64,000 bases of DNA from Rhynchopus euleeides (lineage: Eukaryota; Euglenozoa; Diplonemea; Diplonemida; Diplonemidae), in the NCBI GenBank assembly GCA_963210315.1, contig OY723292.1:372001-436000 (forward strand), in the 5' to 3' direction. Positions 52,001-62,430 of the stretch are shown piece after piece. A model generated the notes under the pieces. It was not told the DNA's origin and did not search any database. It saw only the letters and a list, made by a program, of their open reading frames with translations. Position 1 is the stretch's first letter. Every line of letters starts with the position of its first letter. The translations under genes were made by a program, and so were the position numbers.

Positions 52001-55000
52001 TCAGTGCTTGGAGTAGAAGCGTGGCAGCTTGATGTCCTCGTTGCGCTCGCCCTGTGTGAGTGAGTGTGTGTTTGAGAATAACTCGCACGCAGCATAGACG
52101 ATTGCACACCACCCCTGTATTTTGCAAGATTGGCTGCGCCAAAGCGAGACGATGCGGCAGCAAGCACCTCTGCACTGCATGTGCCGGCAGTGCCACCCAC
52201 ATGCTGAGGCGCAGCAGTTGCATATTCCCCGACCATACCGCTTGCAGGCGCACACTGCACTTGGCAATGTCTGCAGGGGACCTGAGGATACGCACAGGTT
52301 CCTTCACACCCTCTCGCGCATCGATGACAGCCTGCTGCATCTGCGGGTGTGTCGGGATGTGTGCCAAGAGGGTGGCGGTGTTGCGGGTGATCACAAAAGG
52401 GCACGACCAGGGGGCACCTTCCCTCCTGCGCCATCCGCACAACCTCCAAAAGAACAACAAGAGGGCCTCCGAAAATACGGCACGGCTGACACCGAATAAT
52501 AAGAAAAGAAGATACACGCCGCATGCATACCACCTTGCTGCTGTCCTCCAGCGACTTGGTGAACAGCCTTTTTGTCAGCTCCTGGATCTCGTGGGGCTCC
52601 CACTTGACTGTCCCTGCCGAGTCGGCATCCAGCACCGCCCGCAGCGCCGCATCCTCCCGCTTCCTCTTGTTCAGAATCGCCACCTCCGTGTTGCGCGTCA
52701 GCAGCTCCTTCAGCTGGTCCTGCGGGATCCGCTTCACATGCTTCTGCAGCTTCGGCGTATGCTTCTTCACAACAGCGTCGAACTTCGACGCCGCCTGCTC
52801 CATCGGATTGGTATACAGCGTCCGCACCACACGCGCCTCCCTCTCCGACAGGGGGCGCGCAGGCTTCACCCCCTGATCCGCTTCGCGCTCCGGAGCCTCC
52901 TGCCTGACGGGCTGCTTGCTGGGGTCGTAGAGCCGGCGGGGGCATCCCCACACAGCCTTCTTCTGGTGGCGGTGCACGCTGTTGGAGGCTGCCGACATAT
53001 CCATCTTTGCGATGCTCTGGTCAAACAGGATCTCACGCTCATAGCTGGGATGGCACAGGTGCTGCGAGGTGTGCGCCACCGCCCGGACCCTGCCCTGTCT
53101 CTGCTGCGGCGCGCCCCCGCGCCGCTGCTCTCTGCGCGCATCGATGGCGGAGAGCTGCGACTCCAGCTCCACAACCTCCCGCATCTTCTCGCGGATGGTG
53201 CTGTTGGCAACCGACTCCGATGCGTTGCCCAGCTGGTCCACAGGCAGGTCGTGGTACCGCGTCCCCGACACCTTCGGGACCAGCAGCACCCCCTTCCCGT
53301 GCCTCTGCGTGAAATACTTCCCGTCGGCATCCGCCAGCTTCCGCCGCTCCCCCGCAGACACGGGCCGCGAGTTTTCCTCCAGGATGCGCAGGGCCACGGC
53401 ACGCTCCGCATCTGATATGGAGAAGGGCAGGGGTGCTGTGCTCCCGAATTGCTGTTTCCCGCTGCCGCTGCCGGCGGGGCTGCCGGCGGCACGCCGCGGC
53501 CGGCGTGTCAGCCGCGCGCCTGAATCGGAGAGGCATGGATCCGGCACGGCGGTGTCTGCCCCCCCGCCGCACCCGCAGAGCGGTGCCGCAGCGCCGTGGC
53601 GGTTCTGCCGCGGGTTGTGCCGGTGCTGCGGCACATGCATGTTCCCCGCAAGCCCCACGCTCCGCGCCACCCCCGCGTCAGCCCCCGCGGGGCTCATCGA
53701 CGGCGGCAGCCCCAGCAGACCCAGCCTGCGGCACACCCCCGCCTCGTCCGCCCAGCACCACGCGCGGAAGAACTGCCGGAACGCACCCTCCCCCAGCAGC
53801 GCGTGCGCCGCCTGCCCGGGACCCCCGCTGCACCGCCGCGCCGCAGCGCTGTACGCCACACCTACGCCACCCCCTAACACCACCTCTGCCACCGCGCGCC
53901 CCCACAGGCCCTGCGGTGTGGCGGTGCCCAGGTCGCAGCTGGACCCTGCATAATCTGTGGCGTGCATCAGCGCCACAAAGCAGGGCAGGGCAACGGTCGG
54001 CATGGAGCGGGGCCCGTCGCGCTGCCGCGACAGCAGCCCGAAGAGATACGACGCCACGCCGCACCCAGCGGCGGTCAGCGCGAACCCTGCCTCCGGTGGG
54101 GCGAATCCGGGCAGGGCAGCTCCTCCTCCACCGCAGCCCACCAACGTCGTGAGGGGTGCGACCCGCCACCCTACCTCACTGTATGCTTCTTCGTAGCATG
54201 CCTCACGGGAGAGGTTGGACGTGGTGGCGGGGGCGGGCGCCGGAGGCGCCCCAGAGGCAGCGGCATCGCCGGGCCCCCGCATCACCGCGTCGAGGCAGTG
54301 ACCCCCCGCCTCGCCCTGCAGCACCTGCAGGAGGGTGCCGGGGTGGCGGCGGCACGCCTCGGTGCAGAGGCGGAGCCATGCCTCGAGTGTGACGCGCACC
54401 GCACCCAGCGATGCGGGGTCCGGTTCTGCAATATCTGCCGCCTCCGGCGGGTCCTCCCCCGCCCCAGCCCCGCGGGTCAGGAGGTAGTCCGGCAGGACGC
54501 CGTCGCTGTATTTATGTATCAGCTGCAGCCCAAAGGCGTCCAGGATGGGGCTGTCCACCCCTGCGGTGTGGGTGGAGAAGCGTGTGAACACCTCGCGGAG
54601 CATGGCCTGCACCTCGGGGAGCAGGGCACCCTGCGAGTCGGTGCAGGCTGCTGCAAGGGGGTGGGGTGCCGCGAGTCGCGGCGCCGCAGGCGACGCGAAG
54701 GAGGCACGCAGGCCGGCGGGGTGCAGCTCCTGGGCAGCCGCGACGAGCCCATCGAGGTAGAGGGCGAGCGTGTCCTGCAACAGCAGCTGGGCCTCCGCTG
54801 CAAAGGGGTGCACGGTTCTGCCGGGAAGTGCGGTGCTGCCGGGTGGTGCGCCCCCCAGGAGGGTGAGGGCAGCATCCTCTGGCGTGTGGTAGTGCCGTGT
54901 GGCCCCATGTGGCGGCGTGATGCACGCCAGGTAGGGCGTGCCGAAGGCGGTGGTGTCGATCGATGCGGCTCCCAGCGGCGCAGCCGCGGAGGGATCAGCT

Positions 55001-58000
55001 GCGTGGTGTGACAGCCGTGCGGCGACAGATCCGGCGTAGCCCGCGCCTGCGAAGGTGACGGAGGGGGCGGGGTTCCCGTGGGAGTGTGCCGAGAGCCTCT
55101 GGCAGAGGGAGCGGAGGGCTGTGATGACGGTGGGTGCGAGTGCTGCGGCGTCGGCGTCGGCGGCGTTTGCGATGCCCGCGGGGCCCTCGCCCTGGCCTGC
55201 GGCGAGGGAGGCGAGGCGGCGCGCGCTGGCGACGGGGAGCTGTCTGTTGTGCAGCGCCACCACGACAGTGCAGGCATCGCCCTCGCGCTGCGCCGGGAGC
55301 CAGGACATGACCCAGTGGAGGGGTCCAGCCAAGGGGGAGGCGTGCGGCTTCGCAGCGAGCTGTGCTGTGCTGGCGTGCATCAGCTGCTGCCTGCCGGTCA
55401 GCGTCCTGGAGAGGTGGTGGAGTGGGTCGAACAGCAGCGTGCGCCGCCGCTGCGCCTCGTGGGTGGGTGCGGTGCTGCAGGAGGCGTGGGAGGCTGCGAG
55501 GCAGGTGCACAGCACGGCGATGCTGTGGTGGAGGGTGGCGTACTCCGGGCACCCCTCTGCGACGGTGGCGACGGTGTGCCGGACGTACCGCGCCCACCCG
55601 CACAGCGCCCCCGCGCCTGTCAGCGTGGCCTTCGCACCAGGGAGGCTGCGCACCGGCTCCACGCACCCCATGCAGGGGCGCAGCAGCTGGTCGCGTTTGT
55701 CGTTCTGCCCAGCAAGCACGTCGTCGAAGGTCAGGTAGCGCGACTCGGGCACACCCGGTGCAGGAGGGCGGTAGTATGAAGGTGTGTCGGGGGGGCGCCC
55801 TGCCCAGGCGGCTGGGGGCTGCGAGGTGCATGACATGCCGCTGTCGCTGTCGGTGTCGCTGCCGTGCACGGCGTGTGCCTTCCTGGGTGTGGTGAACTTC
55901 GAGCGGTTCCGTCCCGTGAGGGCAGAGCACGTCGTGTCGCGCCGTGCGACTTCCTCCTGGAAGTTCTCGCGAACCAGCATGCGTTTGTCCTCGCGCAGTG
56001 CCTTGCGTTCGTCGTTCCACACGCGCCTGCAGAGCTCGCTCTCGGCTTTGACCTGCGCTGCGGCCTGGCGCTTCGTGTGCTCCACCTGCTGCACGCCCTG
56101 CTGCTTGCGCAGCTTGGCCTCCTGCAGGCGGAGGTCTGTCTCTGCACGGCTGCGTTCCTCGCACATGCGCATCATGGCCTGTGCCATGTCCTTCCGCTCC
56201 TGCCGTGCCTCTGCACGCACCTGCGTCAGCTGCTGCTGCTCCTCGCAGCGCTGTGCCTCCATCTTGCGCGCATCGGCAATCTTCTTCAGAGCCGTCGCCT
56301 TCAGCACGCGCCTGCAGTCTGCCCACTCCTGTGCATCCTGATCCCGCCAGAAGTCATCCACCGCCACCTCATGCACCCGCTCTTGCGTCAACCGCTCACG
56401 GAACAGCGACTCGCGGCCCTCCACACCGCGCCGGGCCTCCGCCTTCACCTTCATATCCGCCTGCTTCTGCATCACCTCACCCCAGAAGCTGATCTGCTCC
56501 TTCCGTGCCGTGCGTGCTACCGACGCGTGCTTCTCACGCCGCGCCTCCACGCGAGCCTCGAACTGCTCCTGCTCCTCACGCCGGCGCCGATCGCCCGCCT
56601 CTGCGATCTCAACCTTGCGCTGCTCCGCCGCAACACGCCGCTCCTGATACTCCTTCAGCCGCTCCGAGGTGTGCTGCTCGTGCTCCTCACGCCGCTGCCT
56701 CACACGCTGCCGCTGCTCGGCCACCCGCTGCTGCACCTCGGCCTCCTCCTGCACGCGCTGCTGCCGCCGCTCACCCACCTGCCGCAGGGCCTGCTGCCGC
56801 TTGTCGCAGAACCGCGCATCCTCCGCCGCACGCCTCTCCTTCCGTGCCTCCGCCAGCTGCCGCGTGCGCTCGTCGATACTGCGCTGCTTCGCATCGTACT
56901 CCGCCTCCACACGCCCCTGCAGCTCCGCCTGGTGCTGCACACGCGCATCATGCCACACACGCAGGCCCTCCGCATGCGCCTCGCTGCACTTCTCCTCCTG
57001 CTCCTGCTCCTGCTCGGCACGCAGGCGCCGCTCATTCCAAAACTGCTGCATCGCCTTATCCACACGCTCGCGGCGCTGCGTTGTCGCCTTGTGAAATTCG
57101 TCGATGCGTGACTTCATCACGACGCGCTTCTCCTCCGACCGCTGCTTGTCCTCCTCCAGCAGCGCAATCTTGACCTCCTTCAGCACCTTGTGCTCCTCCC
57201 GCACCATGTCGCGCTGCCTCTCGATGGCAGCCGTCGCAAGCTTCGACTCCTTCTCCGCCTGCTCCGCACGCGCAGCAGCCTCCCTCTGGCGCGACTCGCG
57301 GTACCCAGCGATGGCAACCTCCGTGTCCCTCCGCCTCTTGGCACGCGCCTTGCCCAGCAGGGTGCTGCGCGCGTCACGCTCGGCCTGCAGGTTCCCCTCG
57401 ATCTCCTCCCGATACCGCTGCCGTGTCCGCGCGCGCGCGCGGCGCTCCTCACGCTTCTTCTCCTCCGCAAGCGCCTCCACCGCCCGCAGCTGCTCCAGCC
57501 GCTGCTCCGTCGTCAGGCAGAACGAGTCCTCCGACGACGCGCTGCCCGCTCCCACGGGCATCGCGCCCTCCACCTCCCCCTCCTCCTCCTCAGCCCCGCT
57601 GCCATCGGCAAATGCAAACCCGTCGCCGCTGCCGCCGTCCGATTCACACACCTCCTCGGCAGCAGCCCCACCGTCGCGCTGGTCATGCGTGCTGCCTGTG
57701 CCGCTGTCTGCTGGTGGCTGTGCATGGCTCTCTTCAGCAGTGTGTTGGGGTGTGTCGGCTGCTGCTGCCGCTGCTGCTGGCGCCTCCGCGTGCTGCTGCT
57801 CAGCAGGGGTGTCAGACGGTGGGGTTGCGGCGTGTGGCGGGTCAGGGCTACTCTCCTCAGCAGGGTGCTGGGTGGTGTCTGGTGCTGCTGCTGCTGCTGC
57901 TGGCGCCTCCGCATGCTGCTGTTCGCCAGACGTGTCAGCCGGTGGGGTTGCGGCGTGTGGCGGGTCAGGACTACCGGGTGCGGCCTGCTGTGGCGCGGCA

Positions 58001-58146
58001 TCCTGCAGGCCTTTCGCAGCATCGCCCGCGGTCCCCCCGGTAGCAGCTTCGGCTTGGGCCCCAGCACCCTCAGGCCCATCGTCGAGATCGGAGAAGTCGC
58101 TCAGCGACTCGGCCTTGCCTTGCGGCTCCGCACCCTCTGCAGGCAT
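52001..58146 (-). CDS. Giant coiled-coil protein, ~1922 aa, 3 exons
   Basis: Exon 1 58146-52531, exon 2 52340-52239, exon 3 52051-52001; all phase 0, donors GTATGC and GTATGG. The last exons add QQAVIDAREGVKEPVRILRS and GERNEDIKLPRFYSKH. Start MPAEGAEPQ at 58146 is the first ATG in frame. Regions: an acidic, Ala/Pro-rich N-terminus with two copies of a SPDPPHAATPP...EQQHAEAPAAAAAA repeat (~1-190); a very long Glu/Arg/Gln coiled coil (~205-780); a globular GC-rich region (~800-1480) with VTFAGAGYAGSVAARLS, whose outline resembles a lipase nucleophile elbow but lacks the Ser; a helical EF-hand-like stretch (LREVFTRFSTHTAGVDSPIL); and a charged C-terminus with SISDAERAVALRILEEN and LKELLTRNTEVAILNKRKRE. 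I recognise no named family; a ciliary, basal-body or other cytoskeletal scaffold is a guess. Undetected introns in the GC-rich middle are possible. Confidence 0.65.
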
Positions 58147-58312
58147 CGTGGCGAGGCACCCTGGGGCTGCGGGGGCAGGCGTTCTGCGGGCAGGGGTGTT
58201 AGGGGGGGGGGGGTGATAGGTAAGAAAATCTGTTTGCTTTTTTGAAAAAGGGGGGGGGGGGGGAGCGCTCCATTTCAAAAAAGGGGGTTTACGGTGTTAG
58301 GGGGGGGGGGGG

Positions 58313-58425
58313 TTGATCGTCGAGAGTGAATGGAAAAGTTAATCTCCCATCATCTTCTTGCAATGTTAGTCCTTTTTGTAGTCACTACACCAGATATGTT
58401 GTACACGGCGGGGGGCGGGGAGGAA
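58313..58425 (-). repeat. Dispersed repeat, copy 3 of 3
   Basis: Plus-strand landmarks: GATCGTCGAGAGTGAATGGA, CTTCTTGCAATGTTAGTCCT, TTTTGTAGTCACTACACCAG, ATGTTGTACA. The first copy (23505-23620) has all of these in reverse complement; the Cwc27 intron copy has the first half. Confidence 0.8.
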
Positions 58426-58439
58426 ATTCCGATGTTGGC

Positions 58440-59650
58440 TGTTTCCCTGAGGGTGATTTCACTCTGTACCAAACAGTCCAGCCCGCTCTGGTGGGGAGAC
58501 ACAGGAGGAGGGGTTGAGGGACGCCCGCAAGCCTGAGGGTGTGCAGGTGACCACACACGGGCAGAGGAAGAGGCGCCTGAGCGGGGCCTTGGGGGGTAGA
58601 CTGCGCCAACGGACACGCCGTTGGGAGGGGAGGTAGTAGCAGAGGGTGCGGCCGGGTCAGCGGCGCCCAGGTCAGCGTCAGGAATGGGGATCACGGAATC
58701 GACCCTCGGCCTCTGGGCAGGCAGTACCGGGGTAGAACCGGCATGCGCCTCGAAGGCGGCGCGCTTCAGCTGCGCCACGGCGGGGATGGACGGCCGGGTG
58801 CCGTCGGGTGAGAGCCTCCCACGAGGCTGCATCAGGTGGCGGTGGGGTGAGCCCGGGGAGCACACGGTGTAGGCCAGCCCCTTCAGCACAGCTGGAGGGG
58901 TGGCGGGCTCGGGGACAGCGGCACACGGGGTTGCCTCAGGGGAGGGCTGAGGCACAGGCACATGGGGTGGCGGGGCGGAGGGGAGAGCCTCCACATGCGT
59001 CACATGCGGCGGTGGGTTGCAGGGGATGGCTTCCACAGGGCTGCAGAGGCAGGCGCGGTCGCCTCTGGGGAGGACGGGGTCGTAGTCACAGGGGGCGTCG
59101 GGATAGAGGTAACCACACCACGTGGATCTTTACAAATTAGTGTAGACACACACCGAGCACTTGCTCTTGATGTGATCTCCACTGTCACACTCACCCTCCC
59201 AGCGCCGTCGAGGTTGATGGGATTCACCGCGCCTGCCGCAATCTCGACGCCCACCTCCCCAGAGCCCAGGTGTCAAGGCATTATTCCCTCCCAGAACCGC
59301 ATACAATTGATTTTCTGAGCTCCGTGCGGATCGGAGTGGGGCCCATCAAATGCGTATGTATTGCAGGGCCAGAGAGCCTGGAGCCCACGGCGGTTACTTC
59401 CACAATGTTCCCATGCTGCGTCAGTTGAGTGCGGTGAGTTGAGGGCGTACAGCTGTTGTGGGGCAACCTCTCTCCGAGCTTGAAAAATCTTTGCATGCGA
59501 CTCCGGAAATGAGCGATTGGCAGCATCTCTTCTCCGTTGAATCGCTGCCTCCTGAACACAAAAAGGGAAAGGCCTCATGAGGGTGAGGCATGCTGAAACG
59601 CCTAGTGTTGACTCCTGTTGCCCAACCAACAGCACTGCAGAATCGTGCAA
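58440..59650 (-). CDS. Possible multi-exon gene, structure uncertain
   Basis: Pieces that could be exons on the minus strand: 59549-59281, after an acceptor TTTTTGTGTTCAG, reading QRFNGEEMLPIAHFRSRMQR and IHTHLMGPTPIRTELRKSIV; ~59254-59200, GVEIAAGAVNPINLDGAG, between an AG and a GGTGAGTGTG donor-like site; and a Pro/Ala/Ser-rich frame from 59036 (IPAVAQLKRAAFEAHAGSTP). The frames do not join cleanly by the GTATG donor rule seen in the other genes. No domain is recognisable, so this may be non-coding. Confidence 0.2.
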
Positions 59651-59727
59651 CCGGGCAGCTCTCAGCGGCAGAGGGCAACACGCCCCCTGATGCAGCCCTC
59701 AACGCAACACGATGCGTGGGCACACCA

Positions 59728-59819
59728 TTACATGCGATGACTTGCAGCACCAAGCATCTCGCGGTCTTCCTTCAGGCTGTCGTCTGCGTACTTGAGTGAG
59801 TACCCATCTTGTTGAACAT
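59728..59819 (-). pseudogene. Detached, decayed DUF4116 repeat unit
   Basis: On the minus strand one repeat unit is left: NVQQDGYSLKYADDSLKEDR followed by a stop a dozen codons later. It lies ~385 bp beyond the end of the array at 60183-62417 in the same orientation, and its Lys variant (SLKY) matches the oldest-looking units at the gene's 5' side. It suggests that the array once reached further. Confidence 0.7.
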
Positions 59820-60182
59820 TAGTTGGGTTTGAACCGAACGAGGTCCGACCCCGGCCCGTCGGCCACAGGTCCGAGCTAGCCTGTCGAGCAGGCTATCCAG
59901 CGTCCGTCCGGCATGCGTGTGTGGGGGTGGGGAAGGGAAAAGACACACGGGACACACACCGGTGTTAGATTTAAAAATGGAAGCCAGAAGGGCACACACC
60001 ACAGGACGGCAGGGGGCTGATGGCAGCCCCCTACCCGCCCCCTCAGACGGAGTGAAGAAGTGTAGCTAAGCTACTAGCAAACGAATGCCCGAAGGCCTCT
60101 CAAGCAGTGTGACTGGCAATTGCCTCGCAACCTGCGAGCCGACGAGCGCCAGCTGTTGCGTGCACCACGGGTAAAAGGGAAA

Positions 60183-62417
60183 TCACAAACACCACAACTC
60201 ACGATCACCCTTCAGGCTGTCGTCTGCGTACTGGAGTGAGTACCCATCTTGTTGAACAGCAGCAAGAACGATCTCACGATCACCCTTCAGGCTGTCGTCT
60301 GCGTACTCGAGTGAGTACCCATTTTGTTGAACAGCAGCAAGAACGATCTCACGATCACCCTTCAGGCTATCGTCTGCGTACTGGAGTGAGTACCCATCTT
60401 GTTGAACAGCAGCAAGAACGATCTCACGATCACCCTTCAGGCTGTCGTCTGCGTACTCGAGTGAGTACCCATTTTGTTGAACAGCAGCAAGAACGATCTC
60501 ACGATCACCCTTCAGGCTGTCGTCTGCGTACTCGAGTGAGTACCCATTTTGTTGAACAGCAGCAAGAACGATCTCACGATCACCCTTCAGGCTATCGTCT
60601 GCGTACTGGAGTGAGTACCCATCTTGTTGAACAGCAGCAAGAACGATCTCACGATCACCCTTCAGGCTGTCGTCTGCGTACTCGAGTGAGTACCCATTTT
60701 GTTGAACAGCAGCAAGAACGATCTCACGATCACCCTTCAGGCTGTCGTCTGCGTACTCGAGTGAGTACCCATTTTGTTGAACAGCAGCAAGAACGATCTC
60801 ACGATCACCCTTCAGGCTATCGTCTGCGTACTGGAGTGAGTACCCATCTTGTTGAACAGCAGCAAGAACGATCTCACGATCACCCTTCAGGCTGTCGTCT
60901 GCGTACTCGAGTGAGTACCCATTTTGTTGAACAGCAGCAAGAACGATCTCACGATCACCCTTCAGGCTGTCGTCTGCGTACTCGAGTGAGTACCCATTTT
61001 GTTGAACAGCAGCAAGAACGATCTCACGATCACCCTTCAGGCTATCGTCTGCGTACTGGAGTGAGTACCCATCTTGTTGAACAGCAGCAAGAACGATCTC
61101 ACGATCACCCTTCAGGCTGTCGTCTGCGTACTCGAGTGAGTACCCATTTTGTTGAACAGCAGCAAGAACGATCTCACGATCACCCTTCAGGCTGTCGTCT
61201 GCGTACTCGAGTGAGTACCCATTTTGTTGAACATCAGCAAGAACGATCTCACGATCACCCTTCAGGCTATCGTCTGCGTACTGGAGTGAGTACCCATCTT
61301 GTTGAACAGCAGCAAGAACGATCTCACGATCACCCTTCAGGCTGTCGTCTGCGTACTCGAGTGAGTACCCATTTTGTTGAACAGCAGCAAGAACGATCTC
61401 ACGATCACCCTTCAGGCTGTCGTCTGCGTACTCGAGTGAGTACCCATTTTGTTGAACAGCAGCAAGAACGATCTCACGATCACCCTTCAGGCTATCGTCT
61501 GCGTACTGGAGTGAGTACCCATCTTGTTGAACAGCAGCAAGAACGATCTCACGATCACCCTTCAGGCTGTCGTCTGCGTACTCGAGTGAGTACCCATTTT
61601 GTTGAACAGCAGCAAGAACGATCTCACGATCACCCTTCAGGCTGTCGTCTGCGTACTGGAGTGAGTCCGCATTTTGTTGAACCGCAGCACGAACGATCTC
61701 ACGATCACCCTTCAGGCTGTCGTCTGCGTACTTGAGTGAGTACGCATTTTGTTGAACCGCAGCAAGAACGATCTCACGATCACCCTTCAGGCTGTCGTCT
61801 GCGTACTGGAGTGAGTCCGCATTTTGTTGAACCGCAGCACGAACGATCTCACGATCACCCTTCAGGCTGTCGTCTGCGTACTTGAGTGAGTACGCATTTT
61901 GTTGAACCGCAGCAAGAACGATCTCACGATCACCCTTCAGGCTGGCGTCTGCGTACTTGAGTGAGTACCCATGTTGTTGAACTGCAGCAAGAACGATCTC
62001 ACGATCGCCCTTCACGGTGGTGTGCGCATGTTCGCACCAGTCTGGCGCTCCTTCCCCCTCAACCTCGTCCGTCAACTCCCGAACGGCTTGAAGGACCTCA
62101 TCGCGTGTCGTCACCCACAGCGGGACCTGCCACAGTTGCTTCTCCCCCTTGTGCACCGCATCGAGGTGACGGTCGGGACAGATGGTGACGTGAACCACGC
62201 ATCCGGCTTCGACACCTGCATGGCTGCACAGAGGCTCGTCGTTACACACCGCTTTGCCCCCCACCGACAGATGCACGTCCTCTTCCTCCACACCATCAGG
62301 GTAGCGGAACGCCTCGCGTGCTTCGAGCTTCAGCCTGTCGGGCTTCTCGTCCATCCCGATGTCGACAGCGTGCGTCACGCCTGTCGCCGCATCCGTCAGG
62401 AACACCTCCATAACCAT
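60183..62417 (-). CDS. Ubiquitin-like domain + DUF4116 repeat protein, 744 aa
   Basis: ATG at 62417. Residues ~1-80 look like a ubiquitin-like fold (LKLEAREAFRYPDGVEEEDV, LSVGGKAVCNDEPLCSHAGV, VVHVTICPD). After a short linker, 24 units of 25 residues follow with the consensus SLKGDREIVLAAVQQNGYSL and EYADD, the DUF4116 pattern found in many protists, usually of unknown function. The array ends abruptly: the last unit reads GDRELWCL and stops. At that point the DNA is GATCGTGAGTTG, a good GTGAGT donor, so a further exon cannot be excluded, although it would break the GTATG donor rule of the other genes. CTTTTCACAG lies 2 nt before the ATG. Confidence 0.85.
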   Translation of the reverse strand: MVMEVFLTDAATGVTHAVDIGMDEKPDRLKLEAREAFRYPDGVEEEDVHLSVGGKAVCNDEPLCSHAGVEAGCVVHVTICPDRHLDAVHKGEKQLWQVPLWVTTRDEVLQAVRELTDEVEGEGAPDWCEHAHTTVKGDREIVLAAVQQHGYSLKYADASLKGDREIVLAAVQQNAYSLKYADDSLKGDREIVRAAVQQNADSLQYADDSLKGDREIVLAAVQQNAYSLKYADDSLKGDREIVRAAVQQNADSLQYADDSLKGDREIVLAAVQQNGYSLEYADDSLKGDREIVLAAVQQDGYSLQYADDSLKGDREIVLAAVQQNGYSLEYADDSLKGDREIVLAAVQQNGYSLEYADDSLKGDREIVLAAVQQDGYSLQYADDSLKGDREIVLADVQQNGYSLEYADDSLKGDREIVLAAVQQNGYSLEYADDSLKGDREIVLAAVQQDGYSLQYADDSLKGDREIVLAAVQQNGYSLEYADDSLKGDREIVLAAVQQNGYSLEYADDSLKGDREIVLAAVQQDGYSLQYADDSLKGDREIVLAAVQQNGYSLEYADDSLKGDREIVLAAVQQNGYSLEYADDSLKGDREIVLAAVQQDGYSLQYADDSLKGDREIVLAAVQQNGYSLEYADDSLKGDREIVLAAVQQNGYSLEYADDSLKGDREIVLAAVQQDGYSLQYADDSLKGDREIVLAAVQQNGYSLEYADDSLKGDREIVLAAVQQDGYSLQYADDSLKGDRELWCL
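60205..62010 (-). repeat. 24 x 75-bp repeat array with higher-order structure
   Basis: Read in coding order, the array starts with unique units (HGYSLKY), then a two-unit block (NAYSLKY, NADSLQY) present twice, then E and Q units, and then five successive copies of a three-unit block (NGYSLEY, NGYSLEY, DGYSLQY; 225 bp). Silent differences (GATAGC against GACAGC before the D/Q unit) follow the same order. A single unit has LADVQQ instead of LAAVQQ (at ~61230). Confidence 0.95.
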
Positions 62418-62419
62418 GC

Positions 62420-62430
62420 CTGTGAAAAGT
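62420..62430 (-). promoter_or_regulatory. Acceptor-like site before the DUF4116 ATG
   Basis: GCTAACTTTTCACAG ends at 62420 on the minus strand, followed by GC and the ATG. CTAAC also resembles a branch point. It is the strongest acceptor-like site before any ATG in the window. Confidence 0.45.

Larger units (their letters stand above)
58147..60182. other. Region between the coiled-coil and DUF4116 genes
   Basis: Contains G runs (58204-58214, 58250-58263, 58298-58311), a dispersed repeat (58313-58425), a possible minus-strand gene (58440-59650) and a decayed DUF4116 unit (59728-59819). 59820-60182 shows nothing further. Confidence 0.5.

Noticed and set aside
51172-58278. A single 2368-codon frame covering the coiled-coil and 133-aa genes
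   Set aside because: It starts without an ATG, and between ~52530 and 51573 it translates intron and spacer. Spliced exons at 52340-52239 and 52051-52001 end the upstream gene at 52001.
60236-61735. 499-codon open frame on the plus strand across the DUF4116 array
   Set aside because: The 75-bp period is a multiple of three, so any frame without a stop in one unit stays open through all units. The sequence (VSTHLVEQQQERSHDHPSG repeats) is a mirror of the minus-strand gene.
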